64,000 nucleotides of DNA, taken from NCBI RefSeq assembly GCF_018139145.2, contig NC_059500.1, positions 47,142,072 through 47,206,071 of the forward strand. The letters are read 5' to 3'. The notes under the pieces are model-generated. The model saw only the letters and a program-made list of their open reading frames with translations, was not told the DNA's origin and did not search any database. The translations under genes and the position numbers were made by a program. The DNA comes from Gymnogyps californianus (Eukaryota > Chordata > Aves > Accipitriformes > Cathartidae). Positions 28,201 to 43,200 of the stretch are shown one piece after another (position 1 is the stretch's first letter; each line of letters opens with the position of its first letter).

Positions 28201-31200
28201 TGACAGATGTTTTATTGTTCAATTATTCCAGGTTTGCCAATGCTAGTAATTGTGCAACACTTTTCAATAATTTCTTGCCCTGCTGGTGGGCTGCTCCTCT
28301 CTTTCGGACACCTGAGGCATAACCTCAATTGGTTAAATGAAATATTATTTGCTTTACTCAGTATTCAACATGCCATCCACAGCTGTTAAATTAACGGCCT
28401 GGCTCTCCCAGATAAGTAAGCCACGTGAGGCAGCTGCTCCCAGAGCTCACACTGTATTGTACACACATCCACATTCCAGTAACAGGCTCCAACGCAGAAG
28501 CAGCTAGACTTCATTGAACACTTGGCAACCACCCAAAAGCGCCAAAAAATGACTTTCAAAACCATCTTTCATTAATGAACATGTGCAGGTAAGATGAGCA
28601 ACCCTGCTCCTAGAATTACTGGTATCTTCCCACTGCCTGTGAGCAAGATTGTGTGGTTCTCTATACATGCCCAAGGTTTTTACTTGTGGGTTGACAGGGA
28701 TTAACAGTGGTGGTCATTGCTTCTTTTCACCTAGCACTGGGGACTGTATGAAAAAAACTATGTGTGTTAGATATATGCACATATGCATACACTTACATAT
28801 GTTCATATATAAAGTATTTTTTTAATATATATTTATTTATGGACACACTCACTTAGTAGAGATGGTACAGAGAGGAATAAATCAGCAGGAACATCCTGAA
28901 ATTCAACAAGCATCAACTCACAGTCCTGCACCTGGCAACAGACAGGCTGGGACCAGAGGGGCTGGGCATCAGCTCTTGGGGACAGCCTCAGGCACTGGTG
29001 GGCAGCAAGCTGAGCCAGGGCCAGACATGCACCCAGGCAGCGATGAGGGCCAGCAGTGGGCAGGCAGCATGGGCAGGACACAGCCATGAGAGCCAGGGGA
29101 AGGATCATCCCTCTACTCTGTGCTCACCAACACACCTGGATTACTGCTCTGAATGCACAGGAAAGACACCAACAAAACTGGAACAAGTTCATGGGAGGCT
29201 ACCAAGGCAGCGAGGCTGGAGCCCTTGCCTGGAGAGCAGAGGCTGTGGGACCACAGCTGGTTCATCTGTGAGAAGTGATGGCTTTGGGGACACCCAACAG
29301 CATCTTCAGCACTGACAGGAAAGGACTGAGGAGATGTAGCTGGGCTTTTGCATGGTGGGAGGCTAAGAGGCAGTGGGCACAAGCTGAAACATCAGATGTT
29401 CCCATAGAGATAAGGACAGCCCAAAAGTGGAGCCAGGGCCCAGAGACATTGTGCTGTCTCCAGTTGGGGATTTCAAACCCTGACTGTAAGGCCTTGGGCA
29501 ATGTAGTCCAAGTCCATGGCTGAGTCTGTTTTGGGGAGGGATGTGGACCTCTGAAGGTCCTTGCCAGCCTGCACAAGTTGGTGATTCTATGGAAGTACTC
29601 AGAATAGGCTGTCTCCTTATCCTATCCTTACACTCTTCTGTGTAGAATTCAGGAAAAAAAGCATGAATTAAAAAGGTGGAGCTCGAAATAAAACAAAATA
29701 TCATCAGTAACGAAGGAAACTCACTTGTACTCCAGACTGGTGTCAAAGCAGCAGTCTTCCAGCGCATCCAGGGACTTCATTAGAACTAAATTCATCTGTT
29801 GACCAGGCACATCACTGCAAAACCAAGACAAAACAGAAACCCAAAAAATCCAAAACACACCTCTGCTCTTTAAATCATATAAGATATTAAACCTCCTGCT
29901 GAGACTGAACATGCCAGTAAATAGTGTTCTTTTCTTGCTGTAACAGGTTCTCATACTAGTCTGTAAGCAATAGCTACATGACTGGTCATTTGTGTCACAT
30001 TCATATAAACATACTCATATACAAATAATAAAAACATATTCAGACCTGAACTGGCAACCATTATTGCTACAACACCCAGAAAGAAACCCAGCACCCAGGA
30101 TTTGTAAAACATGCCTGGCAGTAGGAGGAGGATACTGATAGAACATGATCTCAGCTAGACCTGTAACTATTTATAAGCTGAAAATTCATAACGTTTTAAG
30201 ATATTAGCTCTGTAAATCTCTCCCTCCATCTCTTTGCCTAACTTACTGATAAAATAAGAAGCATTTACACCTCAGTCCAGAGATGTCATAGGGACTCCCC
30301 TCTCACAAAACATGTACACAGTTTTCTTAATGACCAGGACATCTTTAATGCAAATTAACTCTATGATTTGATATTAGCTATAGCTATACCCTTACAGGTT
30401 TTGCTGTTGTTGCAAGTCAATGCTTGGAAGAATGTGTGAGATGAAGCTTTGAAATTATGCAGGGTAGTGGAAGAGTAAAAACTGATATAGTCCATATGAA
30501 ATTTTTAGATAAATTTATTAATTTCAACACCCCTCCCCAAACAAACAAAACCCAAAAACCCAAAATAAAGATTCACGTACTCCAAAATACCAAGCTGATC
30601 TAACGTCATTCTTTTTAAAAAGAACCTTTTAATGTCTGTGTGTAGCTCCGTTGCCACCACTGACTAATCATCCAGAGACAGTTCATCCCCAAATTATGAG
30701 GCTGAGTCAGAGGCAGCAAGGCATCAAGACAGCAAAGGATGAAGATTAGAACAGAGCAATGCTGCACAGTGTTTTAACAAAGGCAGGTGAATCAGAAACA
30801 TTAGCTTCACTGAGCAAACTAACAACTGACAGCCAAATCTGTTTGATACCTGTGCTTGTACACCAATTAAACATTTATTATGGGTATATAGGCAGACAGA
30901 ATCCCCAGTAGTCAAGAAGCTGGAGGAGTATAAAGCCAAACCTACTAAATTTCTCTGGAATCATCGGAAATTTGCAACTGAGGCCAACCCTTCTGAAAAG
31001 GAGGCATTTTCTACCAACTTCAGAACATCTCTTTGCTGCCAACGTAGCTGTAACAGCACGCCTTAAAGACAGCCCATTACACTACTTCAGCTGTACGTCC
31101 ATCCCCATATGCGTAACTTATATCATGTAAGTGGACACTATCCTGTGCCCAGAGCACCACTTAGGAAGGAACCGATGAAACTGTGAATTATTTTACAATT

Positions 31201-34200
31201 AAGTCTCCTAGGGCAGCTAGTCCCCTTTAAAAGCGTATGTGTGGCTCTTCTAGCTGACTGCTTTGCACATGTACCTTAAGATATGATGAAAATTAATCGT
31301 TCATCCTGAAAGAATGGCAAAATATCCAGGATAGCACTGGGGGGGGGGGGTGGTGAAGACTGATAATAAAAGACATCTTTTAAGAAATGTTGCAAAGCCC
31401 TTCAAGAATAATTTGCCCATGACTTGTAAATACTTTAATTCCTCAGAACTTAAGGCCACATGCAGGAAAAAGAAGGAAGTTATTTGCACACCTACACTAC
31501 ATATGGTAATCCTTACCTGACTTTTTCTTCATACAAACGTGAGATAAACATCCCCAAACCAAGGCCCACGTGGATTTGAACAGCTTGAGACTCATCAGCA
31601 TTTGGTTTCCCAGGTAACCTGTCAGTCAGCATATTCAGGACCTCCTCAACCTTCTCCTTGCATGATGAAATGAAAACTGGCACCAGGAGAGACAAAGCAG
31701 TGGCTGCACAGGAACGAGCTATAATACTAGCAGTATTTTCACCTGAATAGGATTTCTAGAAAAACATAAAAAAGAATTTTTTTTTCTTTTCCTCTTGGGG
31801 GAGGGAAATAAAACTCCTTTCCAGGTAGTAACACTCAGCACTTTAGGAATTTAAAATAAATACCCATACAGCAAACAGCAGCACAGATGCATTGCAATCT
31901 GGCAATAAACAGTATTTCATGGAATTGCCTATGGTAACTTTTCCATTTGCCTTACCTTGTAAGCAGCTTAAAACTAGGGTAATTCAGAATATAATTTCTA
32001 AGTGTAAATAAGATTGTTAAGTATGAAACTGTAAACAAAGGATAAGAGAGGATGCAACTAGAATTTAACAGCTAGTCTGCACATAAATACATTGGTCTAT
32101 TTTAGTTTTCACCTTCCTTGTTAACTTACTGAGCAGTGTGATCAGAAGGGCAAACAGAAACCAGCCACGATGTTAATGCACTTCTGTAATTATAACACAC
32201 CAAGAATTGAGTGAGTTGGAAAAACCACTACCTTAAAAGCATCGCACCTAGGATGACAAAATATCATGAGATCTTGCAAGATAACCAGCAGAGATGCTTT
32301 CCAGAAGAAAGATCCCTTACAAAGGCTTTTAATTCCTTTCCATTTTGAAAGGTAAAATCCATACTGCTACCCCTATTTATAAAGCAATGAACTGATTGAA
32401 GTAATAGCCTAAAGTATACTTATCAACTTCCACGTGCAACTCTGAAAAGGAACAGGAAAAAAATCCCATCAGGATGCAAGGCACTCTGCTAAATGGTGAT
32501 TTCTATTGTGTGCCTTAGAACTTTACAAGCATAAGATTTTTTTAATTTTTTTTTTTTTAAAACAGAGTGGATTTTAGAACTGAAACATTGTCACATTGTT
32601 CTTCCTCAAAAATACCTTTTTTAAACAGCATTATTTTCAAAGGCAGCAGTCACAGAACAATTCGGCAAAAACTGGTAGTACCAACCAAGTAGTTGAAGCT
32701 CCTTATGTCCAGCTAGTCTAGCATTTAATCACACATTTGATTTGGTGATCTATGTCCCCCATCAGTGATGACAGGGGTCACATGCCAGAGCTGACTCAGG
32801 TCCATCAGTAATTTTCAGCTTTTTGACACTAACATCTCACTACTGGACTAAATGCAGTTCATGAATGCAGTTAATGAAGTTCCGGTTACAAAACATTATG
32901 ATACATTAGCAGGCTGGTATTTGGCCTTGTAAGACCCAAGTTCCTTTCTGCATCCATGACACAAACAATCTCCAACCTGGTTGTGTTGACCACAGATAGT
33001 CAAGAGTTAGCAATACCTATGCCTTAAGGTCTATACTGAGCTTTCAGTATCACAGGTCCTACTTAAGAACTGCCTGATACTCACATGACTTCAGAATTTC
33101 AGGCTGGTTATCACACTGCAAGCACATATAATACAACTTCTACTGGCCCTCAGGGGTTCAAGAGGTACTGTGAAATAGGAATCACTGGCTCCATAACTAT
33201 TAGATTTTGAGAAAGTATGCATTTCAGAGCCCTAAGGAATGGTGTCAGAATCACTCAAGAGTTTGATAGTGTGGTCTGAGGAGACTCTGTTCACGTTAGA
33301 AGGTTTTGTTTTGTACGTACATGCCGAATATTCTAGGTTTTGAAGGTTTTTTTTGTTTTTAAAATTTCCTTCATTCATGTATCCTCACATGTGGTTTTTA
33401 CTATTTTGGTAATAAAGACAAAAACTCAAGGCAAACCCAAATATCAGCAGAAAACACAATGAAAGAAAAAGAACAAAAGCAAGAAAAGTTTTGATTCTCC
33501 TGTACTACAACTACTATAGGGCAAGCAGAACGAGGAAACTCCACACTAAGAACTCCAGGTATGAAATACAGATATATTCTCTTGTCTTTAACACCACAAC
33601 ACGTACCTGGTAGAACCATGCGAAGACTTGACCTTTAGGGCGATAGCGGCTATTCACAATACTAAAGAGGGTCTCTGTGACCATAGAAATCCAGTGTTTT
33701 GTGGGAAGAAAATCAGGTTCAGTCTGCAAAAATCAAACCCAAATATTCATTGTTATTTTTTCCTAAATCAGGTCCTACTTGAACAGAAGCTCAGCAGCTG
33801 ATGTTCCAGCTATGATCCATCAGGAATGAGATTATTTTGTCATTCTTATGTACAGTAAGTAGCATCATTTACTTGCCAATGCTGACCCTCCAGACACTAT
33901 TTTTGATCAGGTACTATTCAGTGAAAGCAAAAATGATGAGAAAAGAGGCTGGCGGGGTTTCAGTGTCCACTAGACCTTTATCTCATCTGTCAAAACCAAC
34001 AAATAAATGTGTTAGCGTTACGTTTCTTGCAAGAAGGCGCCTACACACTCTGACTGCTTTTGTATAGATCACACAGCAGCTACCAGATGGCATTCACTAA
34101 GCAGGGTAAAATTTGAACTTCAAAATGTGAAGTACTTCACAGCCACTTACCAGCTCCCCCAAAACCTGGTCATATTGCTTCATTATATTCCAGTAAGAGC

Positions 34201-37200
34201 AGAGAATCTCTTTCCTATATTGACTCACCTCAGGCATCCCTTCAGTGTCTGACGAAAGGCTGCTTTCGTATTTGGCTACAGCAACTGCAAGACCAGTCAA
34301 GGCAAAAATAGAGTTTCCTTTCACCACTGGGCTGTCTCTGGACAGAAAAAGGCAAACAGTTAAGAAGCGTAATAGGGATGCAAGCAACAAAACACATATC
34401 TCAATGCAGGAAAGTTATGCCACAGGTGGTCCAGGAGGGAAGGCCTTTGCACCTAGCAATTTTATTGGGCTATCTTCTAGCTCAGCAAAAGTCTACCACA
34501 TTTCATCTTCAGGAATTAGAGAAAGAATGGGGGAGAGAAGCATTTCAGTCTTTCTTCTTGTTTGTCTTTCATATAAAGCCTAGCGCACACAAAGTTGTAT
34601 AAAAACAGAAGCTTGCTTCCACTATAATGAGGACTGTCACCCTGCAGAGCAAGTAGCACTCACAGAAATGCACCAGTTGGTCTTAGCTAGTACCATCTCT
34701 ACACAGGACAACAGAAAAAGCTCTTCAAACAGAGAATGCTAGACAGGCAGGTGCCACTTCACTGCAACAGCATCTGTTCAGGAGATTTAGCAGAACAGCC
34801 ATCACTGAAATCTCAGCTTAAAAAAAAGTTTTGAATTACTCTCCTATGCTATGAAAACATTAACATCATGGAAAATGACATGTTTCAAAGAGTACTACCT
34901 TCTACCACAGTGCAAACCTTTACTTTTAAGGAACTCAAGAAAAAAAATCTGCCACCTACAAGTAAAAGAGAGAATATAACTGTGCTCAGTTTCATGAAAA
35001 GATAGATGTCGATATCCCAGTAATTCCCAGAAAAACATACTGCAATATAATCCTGCTGGAACTCTCTTAGTTGTTTTACAATAGCAGCTGAACAATACAA
35101 CTGTACTGGACCACTTACAGTCTTACACTAGACCAGTACACAGTGTACTACACTTTTTGCATCAGTCTTCCATTTCTAAAAACTTCCTCAGCTGGTGCTG
35201 TAAAAATACACCTACACTGCAAATTTAAGTATTTGTTCCAGATCCAAAGATCTTATTTTCACAATAAAAATATTTTCTGGATTTCTGGTTTGCTTTTTAA
35301 AATAAGACACACAGGTCTTAGTGGAACGTCATTGACCTGTCCTGTTTGGAACACTGAAACTATTTCCTTTCAGATAAGAGATACCTGTAAGTAATTACAA
35401 CTAGGTGCTTAATTATGTTCTTTGAAATCTCCCTGTATCTCTTGCCTTAAAAAACTTCCTAATCTATGTATAGAACCTTTGTGTTGTTGATCATCAACTG
35501 CTAAAAGGTTACATTTCATGATGTACCTCAAACAGAGAGAAACTTCTAAATCTACACACTCATGAAAGCTGGATGCCTTAAATTTAATGAAGGTAAAAAT
35601 CATCATTCTCACAAGCCGCAGGATGAAAAAGAGCAGTGTCTTACTCTTTAAGAAAATATGCGGAAAAAACCCAGTATTTTCTTAAAGGCAGTAAACACAA
35701 GAAGTTCTATGATCTATGCACAGGAAATCCTTCTGCCGTTACCTAAAGAAAATTCACCACTCTCTCCCAAATTAGGCAATGCTTCTACCTCAACTAGTTT
35801 TGCTAATGAACTTCTATAACTAAAATAATAACTTTAATTCTGAGACACAAAATATGATAAAGTTTATTATTTTGTTCCTCCTTTATTTATCTCTTTCTAC
35901 TACCTTATCTTAACACAGGTATTTATTGAGTAGCTAAAATATCAAACAGATCTTCCAATTTCATCCCTCTTTAACTGACTCCTTCAAGATGGACTGACAT
36001 GTAAGGAAACGGAACAGCTGGGAATATTTTAAATATCTGAACAATGATTAGTTAAAAAAGGAAAAAGTTCAAACCTGTATGGAAAGCCTTAATTAAAATC
36101 TCCAGAACTCTCAACTCATGAAAGTATTTCAAACTAGTCTTTTATACGTTTACAAGAATACTAATGTTGAAATGGTCTGTGAGATTTCACTGTAATTCTT
36201 TCACTGATTACATCTTTATGATTTAAGATTTTCTAAGTACTTGTTCTTATGAGGATTCACTATTTCTGACGCTTTTGCTTAACCTGGTGCAAGTGGCCAA
36301 TTTCAGGTTAACCAAGGGCAAAGCATAATAGGAAGCTAGCTGCCAGTGGAGAGTGAAAGGAAGAAGGCAAACCACTTCAGCAGCCTGTGAAGGAAAGTTA
36401 AGATACTTACAGCTGCCTGAAAGCCATGTGCTAATTCTAAGAGCAAATGAACAAGCCTGTCACAATCTGAAAACATGTGATTTCCTGCCTTTGGGGGCAT
36501 CTTGGCACAAGACAGACACCTTAACAGAAAGTGGGACAGTTTTGAAGAGCCCATACTCCACTAAAGACTAGCCAACTTCTACATAAATGAAGCTACTTGA
36601 GGCAAACAGTCTGCTAGTTAAAAAAAAACCCAGACTAACAGTGCATATAGCACTACCCAGGCTTTACTCAAAACATTAGGCATCAGCCTTTCTAATAGAC
36701 ACAGTCAGTGGTAAAAATCTCAAAGCACAGGGTGGGGAAGAGTTCCTTTCCTGAACAGCAGTCATGTGAAATCATGAAATTGGGAGATAACCAATTGCAG
36801 GAAATATTATCTTACATCTTCTGCCACAAAAGAGAACTCATTCTCATCTGTAATAAATGAGCAGTTCTTACTTGGAAGCACCTTTGATAACATCAGTCAA
36901 CATATCTCTGACCCTGCAACAGAAACAAAAAGAATTTACACCACGTTCATTATACTATAGCATGAACTCAGCTAATTTCCCCTTATGCCTTACACGTGTC
37001 CATTCGAGGTTAGCAATTATCTCATCTAGCTATCAGAAGACCTAGCGCAAATTAATCACAAGCATTAAAACTGTAAAAGTGCTTATGTACCACCCAACAT
37101 TTCTTCATGCTCATGTGCACTACCAATGTTTTATAAAGGGCTCTTATTTGACTTCATACCACTTTTTGTAAAATGCAGGTTCATGCAGTAGCCATAAATC

Positions 37201-40200
37201 TGTTCTTTGAGCTGTTATCCGTAAGTTTCCAGATCACTGTGCTATATCTTAGCATACTAAAATGAGAATGTTTTACAATGGACAATCATAACAATTTATC
37301 CAACACTTACTATACTCCTGGAAATCACTATGGGCGGTTATACTATTAGGCAGTATAGTAACCTGAATCCATTTAAATGAAAGCCATAGGAGTAGTTAAA
37401 ATTTCTTACACATTACTGTAGTTGATTTATACTAGGCTACTTGCCTGCATTTGTTTAGTTTTGCATTTATATCAAGACAGAAGCAGAGATGCAGTGAATC
37501 TTCTATATTACCAGGTTTGGGTGAGGAAAGAGATCCTCTATACTACAACATACAATACCATCCTGGCCATGACTGTCATCCTACAGAAAAAGACACACTC
37601 CAACCACAGTTCCACAACACGTAATTAGAAGACTAAAAATGCATGCCTCGTAAAATAGGGCCATATGTTATAAGACTGAGTTATACTCAGGCTTTAAAAG
37701 AAAGCTACTCAGGCTTTCCTTCATAACCACACTGGTCATGCACACAGTTTCAAACTCACCTACACTAGAAACACTTACACCAACTTGGCAAATACCAATG
37801 CAAAATTGCACAGTACTTCTACAATAAAGCATTAACACTAAAGTTTATATCAAGCTGTCCACAATCAGGTTAAACCCAGTGGGCAACACAAATGCTTAAT
37901 GGGTACTGAAGTTAGAGCCCTGAAACACCAAGCAATTAAGGAGGAACAGGAAAAGACATCAAAGCTAATACCAGGCTCCCAGTTCACTTACTGCTTTGGT
38001 TTCTCTACTGTTAAAGGGAGTTCTGTTCCTTTTTGACATAGCTTACATTAATACTATTTAGGAAATACAGAGCAGAAATTGGTTCAGGAGAAATCTACAA
38101 AAGCAGCATTGCTATAGGCATTCTTCTCACCTGGAAAATGTTTTCTCCTTATACCTTATCAAGAAGGGATCGGGCAGAGCAACAACAGAAAATTGTGCCA
38201 CTACTACATAAAGAATCTCTTCTACAGTACCATATCATTCCGGATCTTACTAAGAAACCCTCTAATCTAGACTTAGCTGGACTAAAACAACAGACATAAG
38301 TTTTGTGTTCCTGTTGAGTGGGACTTAGTAACACCTTTTTGACTTAAATGGGCAAAGAGCATTTTGGTTTTGTTTGTACATACTTTGTTACCAATGCACT
38401 TATGAACAAGCACAGAAACAGGCATTTCTACTGTCCATGGATACGTAGTTCTTTCTCTCCATGAAGCCTCCCACTTCCCACCTTGTCCCCCTAGCCAGGC
38501 ACATACATGGCTAAATCCTGACAGACTAAGGGACACTCCTCAGCTGACTGAAACAGAAGTAGTTGAGGATATGGATCAGGGTGTGTATCATGTGCTTGGT
38601 TTTAAAGAACCTCAGGCTCAACATTGCGAACTTACCATACAAACGGAGGTGTGTCTCAGTTCACTATGACATATATCATACCATGGCTTACATTTCTTTT
38701 ATCAAGCCATTTTCAGTGAGACAGCTCACTTAGTCTCTACAAGTAAGTTTTGCTCTTTGCATAATCCTTCTGCTTCAACATGACACAAAACAAATACAGT
38801 TTTCCACTCCTTCCAGTTGCTCACCCTTCAAAGTTTCAGACACTGTAGAGGGGAAGGCACCTGTGAATCCGTGCATACAGGAATCCTTACAGCCAGTTAC
38901 TCAGTTGTCTCCTCCTTCCCGCACGCCCCCACGCCTTGGTCACTGTATCTGGTGGTTTGGGTTTTTTTCCCTCATTAGCGCTCATACAGTCTTTAAACTT
39001 GCAAAACTAAGGACTTGGAAATCTTGCCCTCCTCTGCCCCCTCACTTGCCATTACAAGTGATCAGGAGCAGACAGGCAGTTCCTTACCACAGCCAGGCTG
39101 TAAATTGTTTGTACTGCACCTCTTCAGGATCCTCTTTTCCATGTTTTAACTGCATCTCCAGCTCTGCCTGCCTCCCCTGCAGAATTACAGAATAAGTCAG
39201 AAGTGGATCTTACATGGCTCATCACGGTAAGATTTCTTCAGAGAACACTTAGGTACAGATGTAGCCTTCCACTTGAGGGCTACTTCATAAATGAACTTGA
39301 CTGTTTTTCATATGGGATCCCACTATAACACACAATATATTAGGTCAAAGAATTCATAATTTTTTATTCTGAGTGTGGAAAACAAGCTGCAGATGGCACA
39401 AACGGCCACAGATACCGAGACATCTCTCCTAGTCCATACAAAGAGACAAGTGCCTTGGGAAGGGGTACAACAAGCAGGGAATGAGACTTAGAAGCCTGCT
39501 AGCTAAAATGGATTCTAAGAGTAAAACATCACTTTCTTGATTCACTACTTAAAGCAGAATTTCTCATTTCCTTTCTATGACCCCAACCTCCCTGTGACCT
39601 CCTACAACAGATCTTTCTGTACCTTAAAGGACATGATATGGGTTCTGGCCTCTAACAATTGTTATCTAAACATATTAAGCAGCTGTACTTTAATGTTCAG
39701 TCTCCAACCAAGAGACAACTACATCTCAACTTGTTTAGGTTGTCAGTTACTGCTCCTTAGTAGGTTATTAAGCCTTAAGTGAAAAACACAGGCTGTATTT
39801 TTCAGGTATTGAATGCTTGTAGCTTGGGTGTGCATAAAAACCTGAGAATACAAGAGAGTCAATCCTGTAAATCCAGATGTCACTCAAAAGGTGACTCTCC
39901 ACAGAGATTAAAGGAGCATATACAACACACTGACTAAAGAGAAGGCTGCATAAAAACTATGCAAAAACCTATTGCAATTTCCCTAAACGCATAAACATTG
40001 GCTTAAGTTCTGTACTAAATCAAGACCTGTATGATCATCATGATGAGCTTGATTTCAGTCTCAAAAACATGCTGATGCACAAATTGGCAGAAGTGCTTAA
40101 GCATGTGAGTAGACATAATAAAAGACAAGAGGGCTTTCAGGTGTCCAAAGGGGAAAAAAATTCTCACACAAGTGTTTTGGTGAACGGGACTCTATGAACG

Positions 40201-43200
40201 TCTGCCTCCAAACTGTAGAAATGATTACTAGCGGTTCAGAAATACTGAATTATGTACTATCCAGACTACTCATCTTACACTGTAGTCTCTTTTGGCCATC
40301 TCAGATGAAATGTACTATAGAAGCATAAGGAGTAAGTAAAGATACTAGGTCTCCAGTGAGGGACTTCAGAAGCAAGAAAAATAGGCTCTATTACCCTGTA
40401 AAATGGCATGAAATCCTAGAGACGCTTTTAGAAATAATTCGGCTAAATGCTAAGCTTCTCATGAAATCTTGCCTCAGAGGGGAAGCAAAATAGGAAAGTA
40501 ATTAAATGCAAGCAACAATGGCCCCCTGTGTAGTTATGACCTAAAATTACAATTTGAATAGCTCCTGTCTGCTTTGTAATTGGCCTCGCTCGGCTCAGAA
40601 TCAGGTATTTTGCTGATGGCCAAGACAAAATTTGTTTTGAAAATGTTAGAGAAGCATATGTTTTGCTGCACAGCAAAACAAGGAACAGTCAAAGGTTCTA
40701 GAATTCACTCAGCAACCTGAGCTCCTCACGCTGAAAACAGCTGACGTGGCCTGGAAATACAAACAAGTAAGCCCTTCTAGTAGCACAAAGAGAGCCTTCT
40801 AGAAAGCAGCTATTTGTTAGAAGTTTTTTAGACCATTTTCTTATTGAAAAACCAAATAACACTACATTGCTGTAGATATCAGGTCAGCTAACCCAATAAA
40901 AGAGAGGTTTTAAGATCTTTCCTAATCATTAGATAGGGTGGAAAAATCAAAAGACGAGTCCCTCACACTGTGACAGCATTACATGCTGGTTAAGAGAAGT
41001 TCTATTTAATGAATCATTCCTCGATAGCTTCTGTCTCCTTCGTGATACTATTATTACAAAATTGCTACCCAAAATGATAGGTTAGAGCTCTAGCTAAAAT
41101 TTCATATTCTAAAAATTCTAAGAATTGACACATTCTGCAACTTGACACAGGCACAAGACTGCAAGAACCTGAACTGTAAACAGAAGTTATACTTCTACAA
41201 AGTATCCCAGATTGTGCTGCCATTAACCGAAGACTCATCTTATTTTTATTTCCTTTTCAGGTATTTTATTACTAAACATCTCAAGCTTTATTTTTAAATT
41301 ATTGTAACTTGCACGGATGCTCTTGCTGGTAAAAATAAAACTCATACCACTTGAATGAGCATTAATGTGCACAGTATTTTGTACCTCGAAATTACCTGCA
41401 GGACTGCACTGTAGGTTCGACTCATAAATCCCAACCAGGACTGTGGCAGCAGTATGGAGCGGTGCCATTCAGAAGGTTGAATGTTAACCTGTGCAACATA
41501 CCAGAAAGGGTAGAAGCGGTTACATTAAGTCTAACATATGCAGAATGTATGTTGTCCAACCTGTGATTTGCAGGCAATCATTTGCTCACGCCCATAAGAC
41601 ATTACACATGGCTGCAGGAAACTAAAATGATAATGCACTTTGTTCTCCTTTCCGGTTTTACCCACACCAAGTCACTTTCAACTTCATTACCCAGGCCAGA
41701 CAGAATTGGTTGCTTCAGGTAGTTCAATAGATAATTGATCCCAGAGAGAGCAGTGGAATTATAGGTGGCAATAAGCACAACACTTACTAGCACTGGTAGA
41801 CAAAAATATGTACATAATAAAGATATTGGTGCAGTTTACGTTTGTCATAGTTTTTGTAAAGCTTAGGTGCTTCTAAAAGGTTTAAACAGACACTTAAAAT
41901 AAATACAAGTAGATGACTATCTACATACAGGAGAGATTATTCAAAAGGAGTTAGTATCCATGACTGGGATATATATAACTATGTTCACGTACACAGTTCA
42001 AACTTCCTTTAAGGAAAGGAATTGTTAAAAAAAGAAAGGAATCAAAGTTTCTTTCTAGGAAGCACCAGTATAGAACTAAGAGGAGGAAAACAAAACCACC
42101 TCAAAGATAGTTTAAAGAAATATGCAACAGCTCTCCCTGCCTGCCTCAACTTCACAACAAAAGGGTAACTCAAACAGTCAACTACACAATCTGATGTATG
42201 TGCACAGACTTTCCTCAGGAGTCCAAGGTTGTTCTCTTCAGCAAGCACGACAGCAACCTGACTCAAAGACTTTCAGAGCATGTTGAAAAACAAAAATGAA
42301 ATCAAGTCATCTCATTCGAGCCCTTGGTAGCTTAACAAAGTAATTACAGGAATAAGTTAAACAGAATGGGTCACAAATTCAAGGCCACCAAGAAAGTTTT
42401 TCCAGACATCAGAGTCCTGCATGGTATATGTACCTCTCTCCCTGTAATTTCCATGTTATGCAATTTACAAATCAAAAGACATTAATTCACAAAAAATGTG
42501 TATCACAACTAATTAGAAGAGCCTCTATTTCCCTCTCTCCATGACTGTCTTAATTGCAGCAATATATTATTAAAGTAAGAGAGGAGTTCAGGTGTCCTCT
42601 CCTTTTAAACTGCTGTTTTCAGACCCACAAACAACATAAGCTCTGTAATTAAAATGATGGGTGTGCATTGTTATATCTCATCATATTCCACAGTGGGCAT
42701 ACAGAATTGATTTTTCTTGCTACTGTCCGCCTCTACCAAAAAGATGAAAAAATGTCATCCCAGCCATTTGGACTCCATTGGAAATACGTTATTTAATCTC
42801 AGCAGTTTCCAGGGTAATCAGTATTTAATAAAGGAAAGGCAAACATGTCAGGTTGAGGTGAGATGGGATATATCTCAGTATCTGCTGTTTAAGGCCTATA
42901 CTTTCCATTTCTAAATTAAAAGAACATGCCAGACTCCCTGACTTATAGAAAAACTCCGTGAGCTGTGATCAAAAATTGTGCAAAGCCCACATAGAGTAAC
43001 TAATCTTGCCAGGCTTAATCCCAGAAGGTTATTATTTTTCCTTTTTATTCCTCCTATTTTATTACAGAGACTCGTAACATGCCTCAAGGTATGCAAAACC
43101 ATCCTTTCTCAGGCCTCCTCTGTACAGAATTGTTAACCAAGATAAACAACTGAACTTCCCTTGTCTGTTAATCATCTTCTTCAGTCTTCCTGCTTCATCT

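Larger units (their letters stand above)
23566..29724 (-). other. 6.1 kb FOCAD intron with C-tracts, CpG patch, CTCF motif and CR1 fragment
   Basis: The most structured intron on the left half. AT-rich to about 26000, then C-tracts at 26042-26082 and 26812-26828, a CpG-rich patch at 27126-27304, an AT-rich simple stretch at 28741-28842 and an inverted CR1 fragment at 28885-29592. No FOCAD exon is missing here: the Asn codon split between 29725 and 23565 joins cleanly. Confidence 0.75.
31756..36871 (-). other. FOCAD introns between exons 9 and 12, nothing else seen
   Basis: Introns 31756-33606, 33724-34228 and 34338-36871. A T-rich run lies at about 32538-32559. Plus-strand frames at 34245-34602 are partly antisense of exon 10. 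No repeat family or RNA gene recognised. Confidence 0.55.

Noticed and set aside
29113..29767. Several long overlapping frames on both strands
   Set aside because: They lie in the decayed CR1 fragment and across FOCAD exon 13; none is an independent gene.
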